64,000 nucleotides of DNA from Salininema proteolyticum (GTDB taxonomy: Bacteria > Actinomycetota > Actinomycetes > Mycobacteriales > Micromonosporaceae), in contig NZ_JBHUNX010000001.1 of the NCBI RefSeq assembly GCF_042685645.1, positions 3,162,001 through 3,226,000 of the forward strand. Reading direction: 5' to 3'. The position numbers and the translations under genes were made by a program. Below are positions 24,976 through 33,348 of the stretch, one piece after another. Position 1 is the first letter of the stretch. Each line of letters begins with the position of its first letter. The notes below the pieces were generated by a model. It was not told where the DNA came from. It was given only the letters and a program-made list of their open reading frames with translations, and did not search any database.

Positions 24976-25815
24976 TCAGCTTTCGTTGCGCGCCATGGCG
25001 GAAGCCAGGTCGCCCAGTTCCGAGACGCCGCCGTCGGGAGCGGTCAGCACCCAGATCCCGTCGCTCAGCAGGGCGATGCTGTGCTCGGTGTGCGCGGCGA
25101 CGGACCCGTCGGCGGTCACGATGGTCCACTGGTCCTCCAGCTCCGCCGTGTCCGGCGAGCCCAGCGTGATCATCGGCTCGATGGCCAGGCACATGCCCGG
25201 CTTGAGTTTGGGGCCGTCGTTCGGCTCGCCGTAGTTGAGGATGTGGGGGTCCTGGTGCATCTCGGTGCCGATGCCGTGGCCGCCGAAGCCCTCCACAATG
25301 CCGTATTCCCCCGCGCCGTCGACGGTCGTCTCGATGGCGTTGGAGATCCCTCCGAGGCGCTTGGAGGTCGCCGCGGCGCGGATGCCGGCCCACATGGACG
25401 CGTCGCAGACGCGGTGGAGCTCGCGGACCTCCGGGGCGACATCCCCGATCTCGATGGTGATGGCGGCGTCGCCGTGCCAGCCGTCGACGATCGCGCCGAC
25501 GTCCACGGAGATGACGTCGCCGTCCTTGAGGACCTGGTCCTCGGCCGGGATGGCGTGGACGACCTGTTCGTTGATCGAGGAGCAGATGGAGCCCGGGTAG
25601 GGGCCCCATCCGATGTCGTAGCCCTTGAAGGAGGGGACGCCGTCGGCCGACCGGATGGTCTCCTCGGCGATGCGGTCCAGTTCCGCCGTCGAGACGCCCG
25701 GGGCGGCGGCGTTCCTCACGGCCTCGTGCACGTCGGCGACCACCAGGCCCGCCTTGCGCATCTTGCGGATCTGCTCGGTGGTCTTGATCTGGATGTTCTG
25801 GCGACGGCGGAACAA
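24976..25815 (-). CDS. map: Methionine aminopeptidase, type I
   Basis: 279 residues. Removes the initiator methionine from nascent proteins. The five metal ligands are visible: two aspartates in VDVGAIVDGWHGDAA, histidine in FGGHGIGTEMHQDP, glutamates in LAIEPM and HTEHSIALL. Follows adk by 25 bases. In most actinobacteria infA, rpmJ and the alpha operon come next; here four DUF1707 genes do. Confidence 0.96.
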   Translation of the reverse strand: MFRRRQNIQIKTTEQIRKMRKAGLVVADVHEAVRNAAAPGVSTAELDRIAEETIRSADGVPSFKGYDIGWGPYPGSICSSINEQVVHAIPAEDQVLKDGDVISVDVGAIVDGWHGDAAITIEIGDVAPEVRELHRVCDASMWAGIRAAATSKRLGGISNAIETTVDGAGEYGIVEGFGGHGIGTEMHQDPHILNYGEPNDGPKLKPGMCLAIEPMITLGSPDTAELEDQWTIVTADGSVAAHTEHSIALLSDGIWVLTAPDGGVSELGDLASAMARNES

Positions 25816-25840
25816 TGGACCGGCTTTCTAATCCTGGAGG

Positions 25841-26473
25841 CTAGGCGGACTGGAGGGAGTCGAGGGCGCGCTTGGTGACCTCGTCGAGCTCCCCGACGGC
25901 GTCGATGCTCTTGAGCTTGCCCTGTTTCGCGTAGAAGTCGATGATCGGGGCGGTCTCGTCGCGGTAGACGGCGAGGCGGTCGCGGACGACCTCCTCGGTG
26001 TCGTCGGAGCGCTGGGTCAGGTGCTCGACCTCGTCGGCCGGCGGCGGGTTGAACTCCAGGTGGTAGATCTTGCCGGTCTTGGAGGAGGTCCGGCGGCCGG
26101 TGATGCGGCTGACCAGGAGGTCCTCGGGGACCTGGAGCTCCAGCACGGTGTCCACGGCGAGGCCGTCCTCGGAGAGGATCTTGTCCAGGTGCTCGGCCTG
26201 CTCGGAGTTGCGCGGGTAGCCGTCGAGCAGGAATCCGTTCTTCGCGTCGTCCTGGGACAGGCGGTCGGCGATCATCCGGTTGGTGACCTCGTCGGGCACG
26301 AGCTTTCCGGCGTCGATATAGCTCTTGGCCTCCTGGCCGAGGGGGGTGCCGCCCTTGATGTTGGCGCGGAAGATGTCGCCGGTCGAGATGGCGGGGATGC
26401 CGAGGCGCTCGGCGATGACGCCGGCCTGGGTGCCCTTGCCGGCCCCGGGCGGTCCTACCAGTACGAGTCGCAC
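25841..26473 (-). CDS. adk: Adenylate kinase
   Basis: 210 residues, GTG start behind GGAAGGAA. Interconverts ATP plus AMP and two ADP. P-loop GPPGAGKGTQ at 7-16, AMP-binding STGDIFR and DGYPRN, LID arginines around SRITGRR. The lid has no four-cysteine zinc site. Between secY and map as usual; a hairpin after secY suggests its own promoter. Confidence 0.97.
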   Translation of the reverse strand: MRLVLVGPPGAGKGTQAGVIAERLGIPAISTGDIFRANIKGGTPLGQEAKSYIDAGKLVPDEVTNRMIADRLSQDDAKNGFLLDGYPRNSEQAEHLDKILSEDGLAVDTVLELQVPEDLLVSRITGRRTSSKTGKIYHLEFNPPPADEVEHLTQRSDDTEEVVRDRLAVYRDETAPIIDFYAKQGKLKSIDAVGELDEVTKRALDSLQSA

Positions 26474-26585
26474 AGAAGATTCCTTCCCTCTACGTCTTTG
26501 ACGTTCTTAAACGTATAGCCCCGGGCCGCCGAGTGTCGACCGACCTGCGGGTTGTATGGCATATCTATCTCGTCCCGGACGGACG

Positions 26586-26614
26586 GAGGCCGCCACGACA
26601 CGCGTGGCGGCCTC
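26586..26614 (-). terminator. Hairpin after secY
   Basis: Twelve perfect pairs (GAGGCCGCCACG and its complement), five-base loop, 18 bases past the secY stop. No T-tract, so it may attenuate rather than stop transcription into adk. Confidence 0.55.
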
Positions 26615-26631
26615 TCGGAGTCTCGGGTGTA

Positions 26632-27966
26632 CTACCGCAGGAATCCCTGGTAGTGACGCTGCTCCAGCTGGGACTCGATCTGGCGGACCGACTCGAGGCC
26701 GACGCCCACCATGATGAGCACGGAGGTGCCGCCGAACGGGAACTGCGCGAACAGCTGCTGGTTGCCCATGACCACGATCGCCAGGTTCGGCAGGACCGCG
26801 ATGATGGCCAGGTAGAGCGAGCCGGGGAAGGTCAGGCGCGACAGGACCTGCTGCAGGTACTTCGCGGTGGGGTTGCCGGGGCGGACGCCCGGGATGAACC
26901 CGCCGGCCTTCTTCATGTTGTCGGCGATGTCGTCGGCGCGGAACGTGATGGACACGTAGAAGTAGGTGAAGAAGATGATCATCATGGCGTACAGCGAGAT
27001 GTAGATCCACGAGCCCTGGTCGGTCAGGTGGCGGCTGACGAACTGGACCCAAGCGGAGTCGCTGTCCTGGTTCAGTTGCAGCAGGAGCGTCGGGATGTAC
27101 AGCAGCGAGGAGCCGAAGATGACGGGGATGACGCCGGCCTGGTTGACCTTGATCGGGATGTAGGTCGAGGTGCCGCCATACATGCGCCGGCCGATCATCT
27201 TCTTGGCGTACTGCACCGGGATGCGGCGCTGCGACTGCTCGATGAAGATGACCGCCACCAGGATGGCGATGCCGATCGCGACGATGATGCTGAACATGAA
27301 CCAGCCCTCGGCCTCCTTGAGGCCCCAGAACTGGCTCGGCAGCGCCGAGGCGATGGAGGCGAAGATCAGGAGGCTCATGCCGTTGCCGACGCCGCGCTCG
27401 GTGACCTGCTCGCCGAACCACATGATCATGGTCGTGCCGGCGACCATGACGGCCACGACGGTCACGATGGACATCCAGAAGGGGATCCCCTTGTCCGACA
27501 GGTCCGGCAGCATGCCCGGGCAGGCCTGCCCGAAGAGCGTGCCGTTGCGCGCCAAGGCTATATAGCCGGAGGCCTGGAGCGCGGCGAGCCCGATGGTCAG
27601 GTAGCGCGTGTACTGGGTGATCTTGGCCTGCCCCGGCTGCCCCTCCTTGCGCAGCTGTTCGAGGCGCGGGATCACGACCGTCAGCAGCTGCATGATGATG
27701 GAGGCGGTGATGTAGGGCATCACGCCGAGCGCGAAGACCGAGAGCTGCAGCAGGGCGCCACCGGTGAACAGGTTCAGGACCCCGAAGATGTTCCCGTCGG
27801 CGTCTCCGTTCTGGAGCGGCGCGACGCACTGCTGGACTGTCGCGTAGTCGATACCCGGAGACGGCGTCTGCGCTCCGAGCCGGTACAACGCGATGATGAA
27901 CAGCGTGAACAGGATCTTCTTGCGCAAATCGGGGGTTTTGAACGCGCTCACAAAGGCGGAGAGCAA
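26632..27966 (-). CDS. secY: Protein translocase subunit SecY
   Basis: 444 residues, ten membrane segments, the channel of the Sec translocon. Starts with TTG behind CAGGAGGAAA. Typical signature stretches GIMPYITASIIMQLL-like ALGVMPYITASIIMQLL and TYFYVSITFRADDIADNMKKAGGFIPGVRPG are present. About 300 bases and a terminator separate it from rplO, so it is its own transcription unit here. Confidence 0.97.
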   Translation of the reverse strand: MLSAFVSAFKTPDLRKKILFTLFIIALYRLGAQTPSPGIDYATVQQCVAPLQNGDADGNIFGVLNLFTGGALLQLSVFALGVMPYITASIIMQLLTVVIPRLEQLRKEGQPGQAKITQYTRYLTIGLAALQASGYIALARNGTLFGQACPGMLPDLSDKGIPFWMSIVTVVAVMVAGTTMIMWFGEQVTERGVGNGMSLLIFASIASALPSQFWGLKEAEGWFMFSIIVAIGIAILVAVIFIEQSQRRIPVQYAKKMIGRRMYGGTSTYIPIKVNQAGVIPVIFGSSLLYIPTLLLQLNQDSDSAWVQFVSRHLTDQGSWIYISLYAMMIIFFTYFYVSITFRADDIADNMKKAGGFIPGVRPGNPTAKYLQQVLSRLTFPGSLYLAIIAVLPNLAIVVMGNQQLFAQFPFGGTSVLIMVGVGLESVRQIESQLEQRHYQGFLR

Positions 27967-28199
27967 GGCATTTCCTCCTGGTTGGGACCCCCGGTCGGGG
28001 TCCTTTACGAACCACGGCCTGGTGGGGTACCCGGCCGACCGAATCGGGCTGGTTGGTGGTCAGGGAACTCGGCGTCCGGCGACACTCCGTTCCCGTCGCC
28101 GAGCCTAGCAGGTGGCTGGTGTCGCAGTACACCCGCCCTACTTGGTAAGAACGAGCTCGGCCACGTTCGGTTACGGTCCGATTGCCTTTACGGCACAAG
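27967..28199 (-). other. secY upstream region
   Basis: About 230 bases between the rplO terminator and the secY start. No gene. It should contain the secY promoter, because rplO is followed by a strong terminator; I see no unambiguous -35/-10 pair. Confidence 0.4.
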
Positions 28200-28228
28200 A
28201 AAAAGCGGCCGGGACCAGGCCCGACCGC
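28200..28228 (-). terminator. Terminator of rpsE-rpmD-rplO
   Basis: Nine-pair stem (GCGGCCGGG against CCCGACCGC, one mismatch), then TTTTTCTT on the minus strand. Lies 48 bases past the rplO stop. Confidence 0.8.
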
Positions 28229-28275
28229 CTTCGCGTGAAGTAACCCACACTCTAAGTGCGGGAACAGTTCACGTC

Positions 28276-28719
28276 CTAGATGCTCTCGCAGGTGCCGCCG
28301 GCGGCGGTCACCTTCTCGTTGGCCGAGGCGCTGAACGCGTGGGCCTTGAGGTCGAACTTGACGCCCTCGAGGTCGCCCTGTCCGAGAACCTTGACGCGCT
28401 CGTTCTTGTTGAGCACGCCCTTGGCGATCAGCTCCTCCGGGCCGACCTGGCCGCCCTCGGGGAAGAGCTCCACGAGGCGGTCGAGGTTGACGACCTGGAA
28501 GACGACCTTGTTGTGCGGCTTGAAGCCCTTGAGCTTCGGCAGACGGATCTGCAGCGGCATCTGGCCGCCCTCGAAGCCGGCCGGCACGCCCTTGCGAGCC
28601 CTGGTGCCCTTGGTACCGCGGCCCGCGGTCTTGCCCTTCGAGGCCTCACCGCGACCCACACGGGTCTTCTCGGTCTTGGAGCCCGGGGCCGGGCGGAGGT
28701 CGTGAATGCGGATGGACAT
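28276..28719 (-). CDS. rplO: Ribosomal protein uL15
   Basis: 147 residues, large subunit. LRPAPGSKTEKTRVGRGEASKGKTAGRGTKG is the conserved glycine/lysine-rich N-terminus. Its ATG overlaps the rpmD stop by one base. Last gene of the rpsE-rpmD-rplO unit. Confidence 0.96.
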   Translation of the reverse strand: MSIRIHDLRPAPGSKTEKTRVGRGEASKGKTAGRGTKGTRARKGVPAGFEGGQMPLQIRLPKLKGFKPHNKVVFQVVNLDRLVELFPEGGQVGPEELIAKGVLNKNERVKVLGQGDLEGVKFDLKAHAFSASANEKVTAAGGTCESI

Positions 28720-28904
28720 TAGTTGGCCACCTCCTCGACGTCGACCATGTGGCTGACGACGGCGATCATTCCGCGCACCTCGGGGGTGTCCGGACGGACG
28801 ACCGAGTGGCGGATCCGGTGAAGACCGAGGGCCTTGATCGTCCCACGCTGCTTCGGAGTCCGGTTGATGAGCGAACGGGTCTGGGTGATCTTGAGTTCTG
28901 CCAT
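28719..28904 (-). CDS. rpmD: Ribosomal protein uL30
   Basis: 61 residues from MAELKITQTRSLI; two earlier in-frame codons are ignored. Conserved core RSLINRTPKQRGTIKALGLHRIRHSV. Large subunit. 15 bases after rpsE. Confidence 0.96.
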   Translation of the reverse strand: MAELKITQTRSLINRTPKQRGTIKALGLHRIRHSVVRPDTPEVRGMIAVVSHMVDVEEVAN

Positions 28905-28919
28905 TTCTCCCATTCCCCC

Positions 28920-29525
28920 TTACGCCTGCACGGCCTGAGCGGCCTCGGCGCGCGCACGGAGCAGGCCGGCCGGAGCGATGTCCTCCAGCGGCATGCCACG
29001 GCGGGCGGCGACGGCCTCCGGGCTCTCGAGCTGCTTCAGCGCGTCAACGGTCGCGTGAACGATGTTGATCGCGTTGGAGGAACCCAGCGACTTCGACAGG
29101 ATGTCGTGGATTCCGGCGCACTCGAGCACGGCGCGGACCGGACCGCCGGCGATGACACCGGTACCGGCCGAGGCGGGCTTGAGCATGACGACGCCGGCGG
29201 CATCCTCACCCTGGACCGGGTGGGGGATGGTTCCGCCGATGCGCGGAACGGCGAAGAAGCTCTTCTTGGCCTCTTCGACGCCCTTGGCGATCGCGGAGGG
29301 GACTTCCTTGGCCTTGCCGTAACCGACACCGACCTTGCCCTCGCCGTCGCCGACGACTACCAGGGCGGTGAAGGTGAAGCGACGTCCACCCTTGACCACC
29401 TTGGCGACGCGGTTGATGGTGACGACGCGCTCGATGTGCGGGGACTTCTCGGCCCCGCCGCGGCCGCCGTCACGGCGGGAACGGCGCTTGCCGTCCTTAC
29501 CGCCCTGTTGCTTTTCATCAGCCAC
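28920..29525 (-). CDS. rpsE: Ribosomal protein uS5
   Basis: 201 residues from a GTG at 29525 with AGGAAGGA upstream. Small subunit, decoding fidelity. The double-stranded RNA-binding fold (VVTINRVAKVVKGGRRFTFTALVVVGDGEGKVGVGYGKA) and the C-terminal domain are normal; the first 30 residues are a basic, Gly-rich extension common in actinobacteria. It should follow rplR directly, but 5.1 kb of other genes lie between. Confidence 0.96.
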   Translation of the reverse strand: MADEKQQGGKDGKRRSRRDGGRGGAEKSPHIERVVTINRVAKVVKGGRRFTFTALVVVGDGEGKVGVGYGKAKEVPSAIAKGVEEAKKSFFAVPRIGGTIPHPVQGEDAAGVVMLKPASAGTGVIAGGPVRAVLECAGIHDILSKSLGSSNAINIVHATVDALKQLESPEAVAARRGMPLEDIAPAGLLRARAEAAQAVQA

Positions 29526-29798
29526 TGGACTGATCCTTCCTAGTGCTAAACGCCGGCCCCTCTCGCCGGGCGCACGCCCGGCCGGGGATTCCGACTCGCT
29601 GTGTGTTCGCGGGCCTCGAAGCCTCGAACGAGGCGGCCCGGGGAGTGCGCCCGAGGGCGCACATCTCCCCATTATGCCTTGTCAATCGCGGCGGAGGGGC
29701 ACCGGGGCCGGGTGATCTCGACTACGGCGGCCCTCCGGTCCCGACCCGGCGCGCTCGTCCGGCACGGCGGCCCGGGATCGGCCGCCCTCCGGGCCCGC
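29526..29798 (-). promoter_or_regulatory. rpsE leader region with hairpin
   Basis: About 270 bases. A two-part hairpin covers 29640-29670: inner arms GTGCGCC/GGCGCAC with loop CGAG, outer arms GGGGAG/CTCCCC with a two-base bulge. On the minus strand TTGACA (about 29684-29689) and CATAAT lie just upstream of it, though their spacing is too short to pair with each other. A GGCCCGG/CCGGGCC hairpin at 29769-29795 may end the siderophore transcript. The region must provide the new promoter for rpsE-rpmD-rplO. Confidence 0.5.
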
Positions 29799-30734
29799 TC
29801 AGGCCTGGACGTGCTTCTCAAGGTCGTCCAGGATCATGTTCGCGGCGGTGACGCCGATGCCGGTCATCCACACCTCGTCGTCGATGTTGAAGGACCGGCC
29901 CTCCCCGACGGCGGTCATGGAGGTCCACAGCGCGCTCTGCGTCGTCTCGCCCTGCGCCTTCTCCGCGTCCTCGCCGTAGGCGGTGTAGAAGAGGTAGTCG
30001 GCGTCGGCCCGGTCGATCTCCTCGGCGGAGAGCCGCCCGAAGCGGCGGTCCTCCGCGCCCTCCATCTCCTGCAGCTCGGTGCGGGCCAGTCCGGTGTCGG
30101 CCACGACGATGCCGCTGAAGCCCTCGGGGCCGTAGTAGCGGATGTGGTCGGGCATGAAGCGCACGATGGACACCGTGGTCTCGGACGGGTCGCCCAGCGA
30201 CTGCCCGAACTCCTCGGCGCGCCGCTCGTAGGCGGCGAGCTTCTGCTCGGCCTCCTCCTTCTTCCCCAGCGCGTCGCCGTCGAGGAGGAAGTTCTCCTTC
30301 CAGGTGACGCCCACGTTCTCGGTGAAGACGGTCGGGGCGATGGCGGTGAGCTCGTCGTAGAACTGCTCCTGGCGGAACTGGGTGCCGAGGATCAGGTCGG
30401 GCCGCAACTGCTCGATCTTCTCCAGGTCGGGGTCGGTCAGCGTGCCGACGGTCTCGACGCCCTCGAGGCCGTCGAGGTAGCCGGGCAGTTCCGTCTCTCC
30501 GGCGCGCGCCGCGCCGACCGGCGTGACCCCGAGGGTGAGGGCGGTGTCGATCTTGTCGGTGTCGAGGACGACGACCTTCTCCGGGTTCTGGGGGATCTCG
30601 ACCTCGCCCATGACAGTGTCCAGGGTGCGCGTGGCACCGGAGGCGGAACCGTCGTCGGTCCCTCCCCCGCAGGCTCCGAGCCCGAGGGCCGCGACGGCGA
30701 TCAGCGCCGCTCCCATGGCGTTTCTTCTCCGCAT
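29799..30734 (-). CDS. Ferric-siderophore binding lipoprotein
   Basis: 311 residues. Lipobox GLGAC with cysteine at about 22, then a helical-backbone two-lobe binding domain of the FepB/FhuD type: VEIPQNPEKVVVLD, GTLTDPDLEKIEQLRPDLILG, and a C-terminal TGIGVTAANMILDDL. Brings iron-siderophore complexes to the membrane permeases encoded just upstream (two bases between). Substrate cannot be read from sequence. Confidence 0.9.
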   Translation of the reverse strand: MRRRNAMGAALIAVAALGLGACGGGTDDGSASGATRTLDTVMGEVEIPQNPEKVVVLDTDKIDTALTLGVTPVGAARAGETELPGYLDGLEGVETVGTLTDPDLEKIEQLRPDLILGTQFRQEQFYDELTAIAPTVFTENVGVTWKENFLLDGDALGKKEEAEQKLAAYERRAEEFGQSLGDPSETTVSIVRFMPDHIRYYGPEGFSGIVVADTGLARTELQEMEGAEDRRFGRLSAEEIDRADADYLFYTAYGEDAEKAQGETTQSALWTSMTAVGEGRSFNIDDEVWMTGIGVTAANMILDDLEKHVQA

Positions 30735-30736
30735 GT

Positions 30737-31774
30737 TTAACGTCCTTTCCGAATGAGCAGATAGAGCAGGTAGGCGCCTCCGAGCGCGGCCGTGAGCACG
30801 CCCGCGGGCAGCTGGTAGTCGCCGAAGGCGTTGCGTCCGATCCAGTCCGCCAGCACCAGGAGGAGGGCCCCGGTGAGGGCCGCGGCGACCAGCGGAGGGC
30901 GGGTGGAGCGCACCAGCCGCCGGGAAATATGGGGTGCGGCGAGGGCGACGAACTCGATGCCGCCGACCTGGCTGACCGTCAGGGCCGCCAGGGCGACGCC
31001 CGCGAGAGCGAAGGCGAGGCGCTGGCGGCCCACCGCGACGCCTATGCCGACGGCGGTGGGGTCGTCGAGGCTCGTGGTCCGCAGGGCGCGCGAAGCCCAG
31101 ACCAGCACCGGAAGGGCGACGAGCAGCACGGCCGCGAGCACGCGCACCTCGTCCCAGCCGCGTCCGGCGAGGGTGCCGACCAGCCAGATCTGGGCGCGCT
31201 GGGCGTCGATGGCCTCGCCGGACATGAGGGACATCTGCGTGAGGCTCTTGGCGAGCACCGCGACGGCGACGCCGGCCAGGACGAAGCGGGGCGCGCTGAG
31301 CCCGGCCTTGGAACCGAGCAGCAGGACGGCGGCGGCCGCCGCCAGACCGCCGAGCAGGGCGAGAGGCGCGACGAGGCCGAGTCCGAGGCCCGTCATGAGC
31401 GACAGGGTCGCCGCCAGGCCGGCCCCGGCCGTGACGCCGATGATGTCCGGGCTGGCCAGGGGGTTCCTCGCCACCGCCTGGATCAGCGCTCCCGAGAGGG
31501 CCAGGGCCGCCCCGGCCAGGGCGGCCAGCACGATCCGGGGCCAGCGGAGCACCCCGATGGTGAGGTTGTATCCGGTGCGCTCGCCCAGCAGGGTGTTGAC
31601 GGCGTCGGCGGGCGGCACGGTGACCACGTTGCCGACGGTCAGCGACAGCAGGGCCGCCCCGGCGAGCGCCAGCGCCAGTATCGAGCAGACGACGACGTTG
31701 CGGCGCTGCACGAGCAGCGAGTACCCGGCCCAGCGGACGGGGCGGTGGCCTTTGATCAGAGTCGGCGCGCTCAT
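30737..31774 (-). CDS. FecCD-family iron-siderophore permease 2
   Basis: 345 residues from MSAPTLIKGHRP; the open frame extends upstream only as a shadow of the other permease. About nine membrane segments, with RWPRIVLAALAGAALALSGALIQAVARNPLASPDIIGVTAGA, the BtuC/FecD signature, and the ATPase-contact stretch PHISRRLV. Overlaps the first permease by four bases (ATGA). No ATPase gene of the FecE type is found in the window, so one must be supplied from elsewhere. Confidence 0.93.
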   Translation of the reverse strand: MSAPTLIKGHRPVRWAGYSLLVQRRNVVVCSILALALAGAALLSLTVGNVVTVPPADAVNTLLGERTGYNLTIGVLRWPRIVLAALAGAALALSGALIQAVARNPLASPDIIGVTAGAGLAATLSLMTGLGLGLVAPLALLGGLAAAAAVLLLGSKAGLSAPRFVLAGVAVAVLAKSLTQMSLMSGEAIDAQRAQIWLVGTLAGRGWDEVRVLAAVLLVALPVLVWASRALRTTSLDDPTAVGIGVAVGRQRLAFALAGVALAALTVSQVGGIEFVALAAPHISRRLVRSTRPPLVAAALTGALLLVLADWIGRNAFGDYQLPAGVLTAALGGAYLLYLLIRKGR

Positions 31775-32784
31775 ACGCTCAGCGCCTTCGCCCGGCGGAC
31801 CAGGGCTATGAGGAGGGGCGCGCCGATGAGCGCGCAGAGGACTCCCGCGGGAGCCTCTCCGGGGACGATCTTGCGGCCGACGATGTCGGCGCCGAGGACG
31901 AGGACGGGCCCCAGCAGGACCGCCAGGGCGATCAGGGGCCGGTGCGAGGGGCCGACGAGGCGGCGGGCCAGGTGCGGGACCACGAGTCCTACGAAGGCTA
32001 TGGGACCGGCCGCTGCCACGGCGGCGCCGGTCATGAGCGCGACGGCGAGAGCGGCGGCGGCGCGGGTGGCGCCCAGCCGGTGCCCCAGTCCGCGGGCCGT
32101 GTCGTCGCCGAGTGCCAGGGCGTCGAGGCCGCGGGCGAGGAGGAACGCGACGGCGAGTCCGAAGAGGAGGAAGGGTGCCATGCCCTGGGCGACGCTCGGG
32201 TCGCGGCCGGCCAGGGACCCGACCGCCCAGAAGCGGTACTGGTCGAAGCTCTGGACGTCGGTGGTGAGGATGGCGTAGATGACGGCGGTGAGGGAGGCGT
32301 CCAGGGCCGCCCCGACGAGCGCGAAGGTCACGGGGGTGTCGGCGTGGCGGGAGGCCGCCGTGGCGACGAAGTAGGAGACGGTTCCGACGACGAGCGCGCC
32401 GGCTATGCCGAGCCAGGCGTACTGCGAGAGGCTCGTCAGGCCGAGGACCGAGATGCCGACGACCACGCCGAGGCTGGCGCCGGCGCTGACCCCGAAGAGC
32501 CGGGGGTCGGCGAGGGGGTTGCGCGTCAGGGTCTGCATGAGGACTCCGGCGACGGCCAGCCCCGCCCCGACCAGCAGGCCGACAACGGTCCGGGGCATCC
32601 GCTGCTCCATGACGACCTCGGTGACGACGGGGTCGGCCCGGCCCGTCAGCGCCGCGAGGACCTCGCCGGGGTCCAGGGGCCGCGCCCCCACGAGGACGGA
32701 CAGGACGCCGACCGCGACGAGCAGGGCGGCGGCGAGTCCGAACACGGCGGCGGTGCGCCTCGGCCGGGAGGTCTGGGTGAGCAC
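31771..32784 (-). CDS. FecCD-family iron-siderophore permease 1
   Basis: 337 residues, GTG start. Same fold as its neighbour: RMPRTVVGLLVGAGLAVAGVLMQTLTRNPLADPRLFGVSAGA and PHLARRLVGPSHR. First gene of the iron uptake operon; its -10 box overlaps an iron box and lies six bases before the GTG, so the mRNA is leaderless and iron controlled. Confidence 0.93.
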   Translation of the reverse strand: MLTQTSRPRRTAAVFGLAAALLVAVGVLSVLVGARPLDPGEVLAALTGRADPVVTEVVMEQRMPRTVVGLLVGAGLAVAGVLMQTLTRNPLADPRLFGVSAGASLGVVVGISVLGLTSLSQYAWLGIAGALVVGTVSYFVATAASRHADTPVTFALVGAALDASLTAVIYAILTTDVQSFDQYRFWAVGSLAGRDPSVAQGMAPFLLFGLAVAFLLARGLDALALGDDTARGLGHRLGATRAAAALAVALMTGAAVAAAGPIAFVGLVVPHLARRLVGPSHRPLIALAVLLGPVLVLGADIVGRKIVPGEAPAGVLCALIGAPLLIALVRRAKALSV

Positions 32785-32790
32785 CCGTCA

Positions 32791-32819
32791 AGAATAGGTT
32801 AGGGTTACCTTAACTCCAA
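32791..32819 (-). promoter_or_regulatory. Iron-box promoter of the siderophore operon
   Basis: Minus strand: TTGGAG at 32819-32814, 17-base spacer, TATTCT at 32796-32791, six bases, GTG. A 19-base element at 32794-32812 matches the DtxR/IdeR iron-box consensus TTAGGTTAGGCTAACCTAA at 15 of 19 positions and fills the spacer and the start of the -10 box. Iron-loaded DmdR/IdeR would block the polymerase here. Confidence 0.85.
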
Positions 32820-32890
32820 TGGCCGAGATGGTTTTGTGACCGTTCCCCTCCCGCTCTTCCGCGCGGGGTCGCCTCCGCCGTTTCCACGGC

Positions 32891-33244
32891 TCACCGCCTG
32901 TCGCGCCACTCGGTGAGCGGGAAGTCCTTGAGGTTGCGCGAGTCCCTGTACAGGCTCTTGAGCAGGCGGGAGACATTGTCGCGCGTCTCGGCGGGCCGGG
33001 AGCTGGACTCGATGATCCGCTTGGCCGCCAGGTAGAGCAGCACCAGCGGAATGAGCAGAATGACGGCCAGGACGACCAGCAGCACGGCGAAGAACGCCGT
33101 CGGGACCCAGTCGTCGACCAGCAGCCAGAGCACGAACATCACCGCGATCAGCAGCGGGGCCAGCAGCACCAGGCGCATTCCGCCCACCATGTTGCGGTAG
33201 TCCGCCGTCCGCCGGAACTCCTCGAAGCCCTTATCGTCTTTCAC
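32891..33244 (-). CDS. Small membrane protein of unknown function
   Basis: 117 residues from a GTG at 33244 with GGAGGT nine bases before it. Two long hydrophobic segments at about 24-43 and 49-73, flanked by charged cytoplasmic ends (VKDDKGFEEFRRTADYRN and ESSSRPAETRDNVSRLLKSLYRDSRNLKDF). No family recognised. Lies upstream of the siderophore operon and divergent from the MFS gene; its role in iron uptake is not shown. Confidence 0.65.
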   Translation of the reverse strand: MKDDKGFEEFRRTADYRNMVGGMRLVLLAPLLIAVMFVLWLLVDDWVPTAFFAVLLVVLAVILLIPLVLLYLAAKRIIESSSRPAETRDNVSRLLKSLYRDSRNLKDFPLTEWRDRR

Positions 33245-33318
33245 CTGTGCGACACCTCCAGTACTCAAGGTAAGGCATCGGGGCCCGAAAGGGCGCCCTC
33301 TTATCGCCCACCGCACTC

Positions 33319-33348
33319 GTGACGTTCGCCGGACCCGTCCGATATGCT
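33319..33348 (+). promoter_or_regulatory. Promoter of the MFS gene region
   Basis: GTGACG at 33319-33324, 18-base spacer, TATGCT at 33343-33348. An ATG follows six bases later at 33355, the standard leaderless spacing in this window. The ATG of the MFS frame (33344) lies inside the -10 box and cannot be on this mRNA. Confidence 0.65.
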
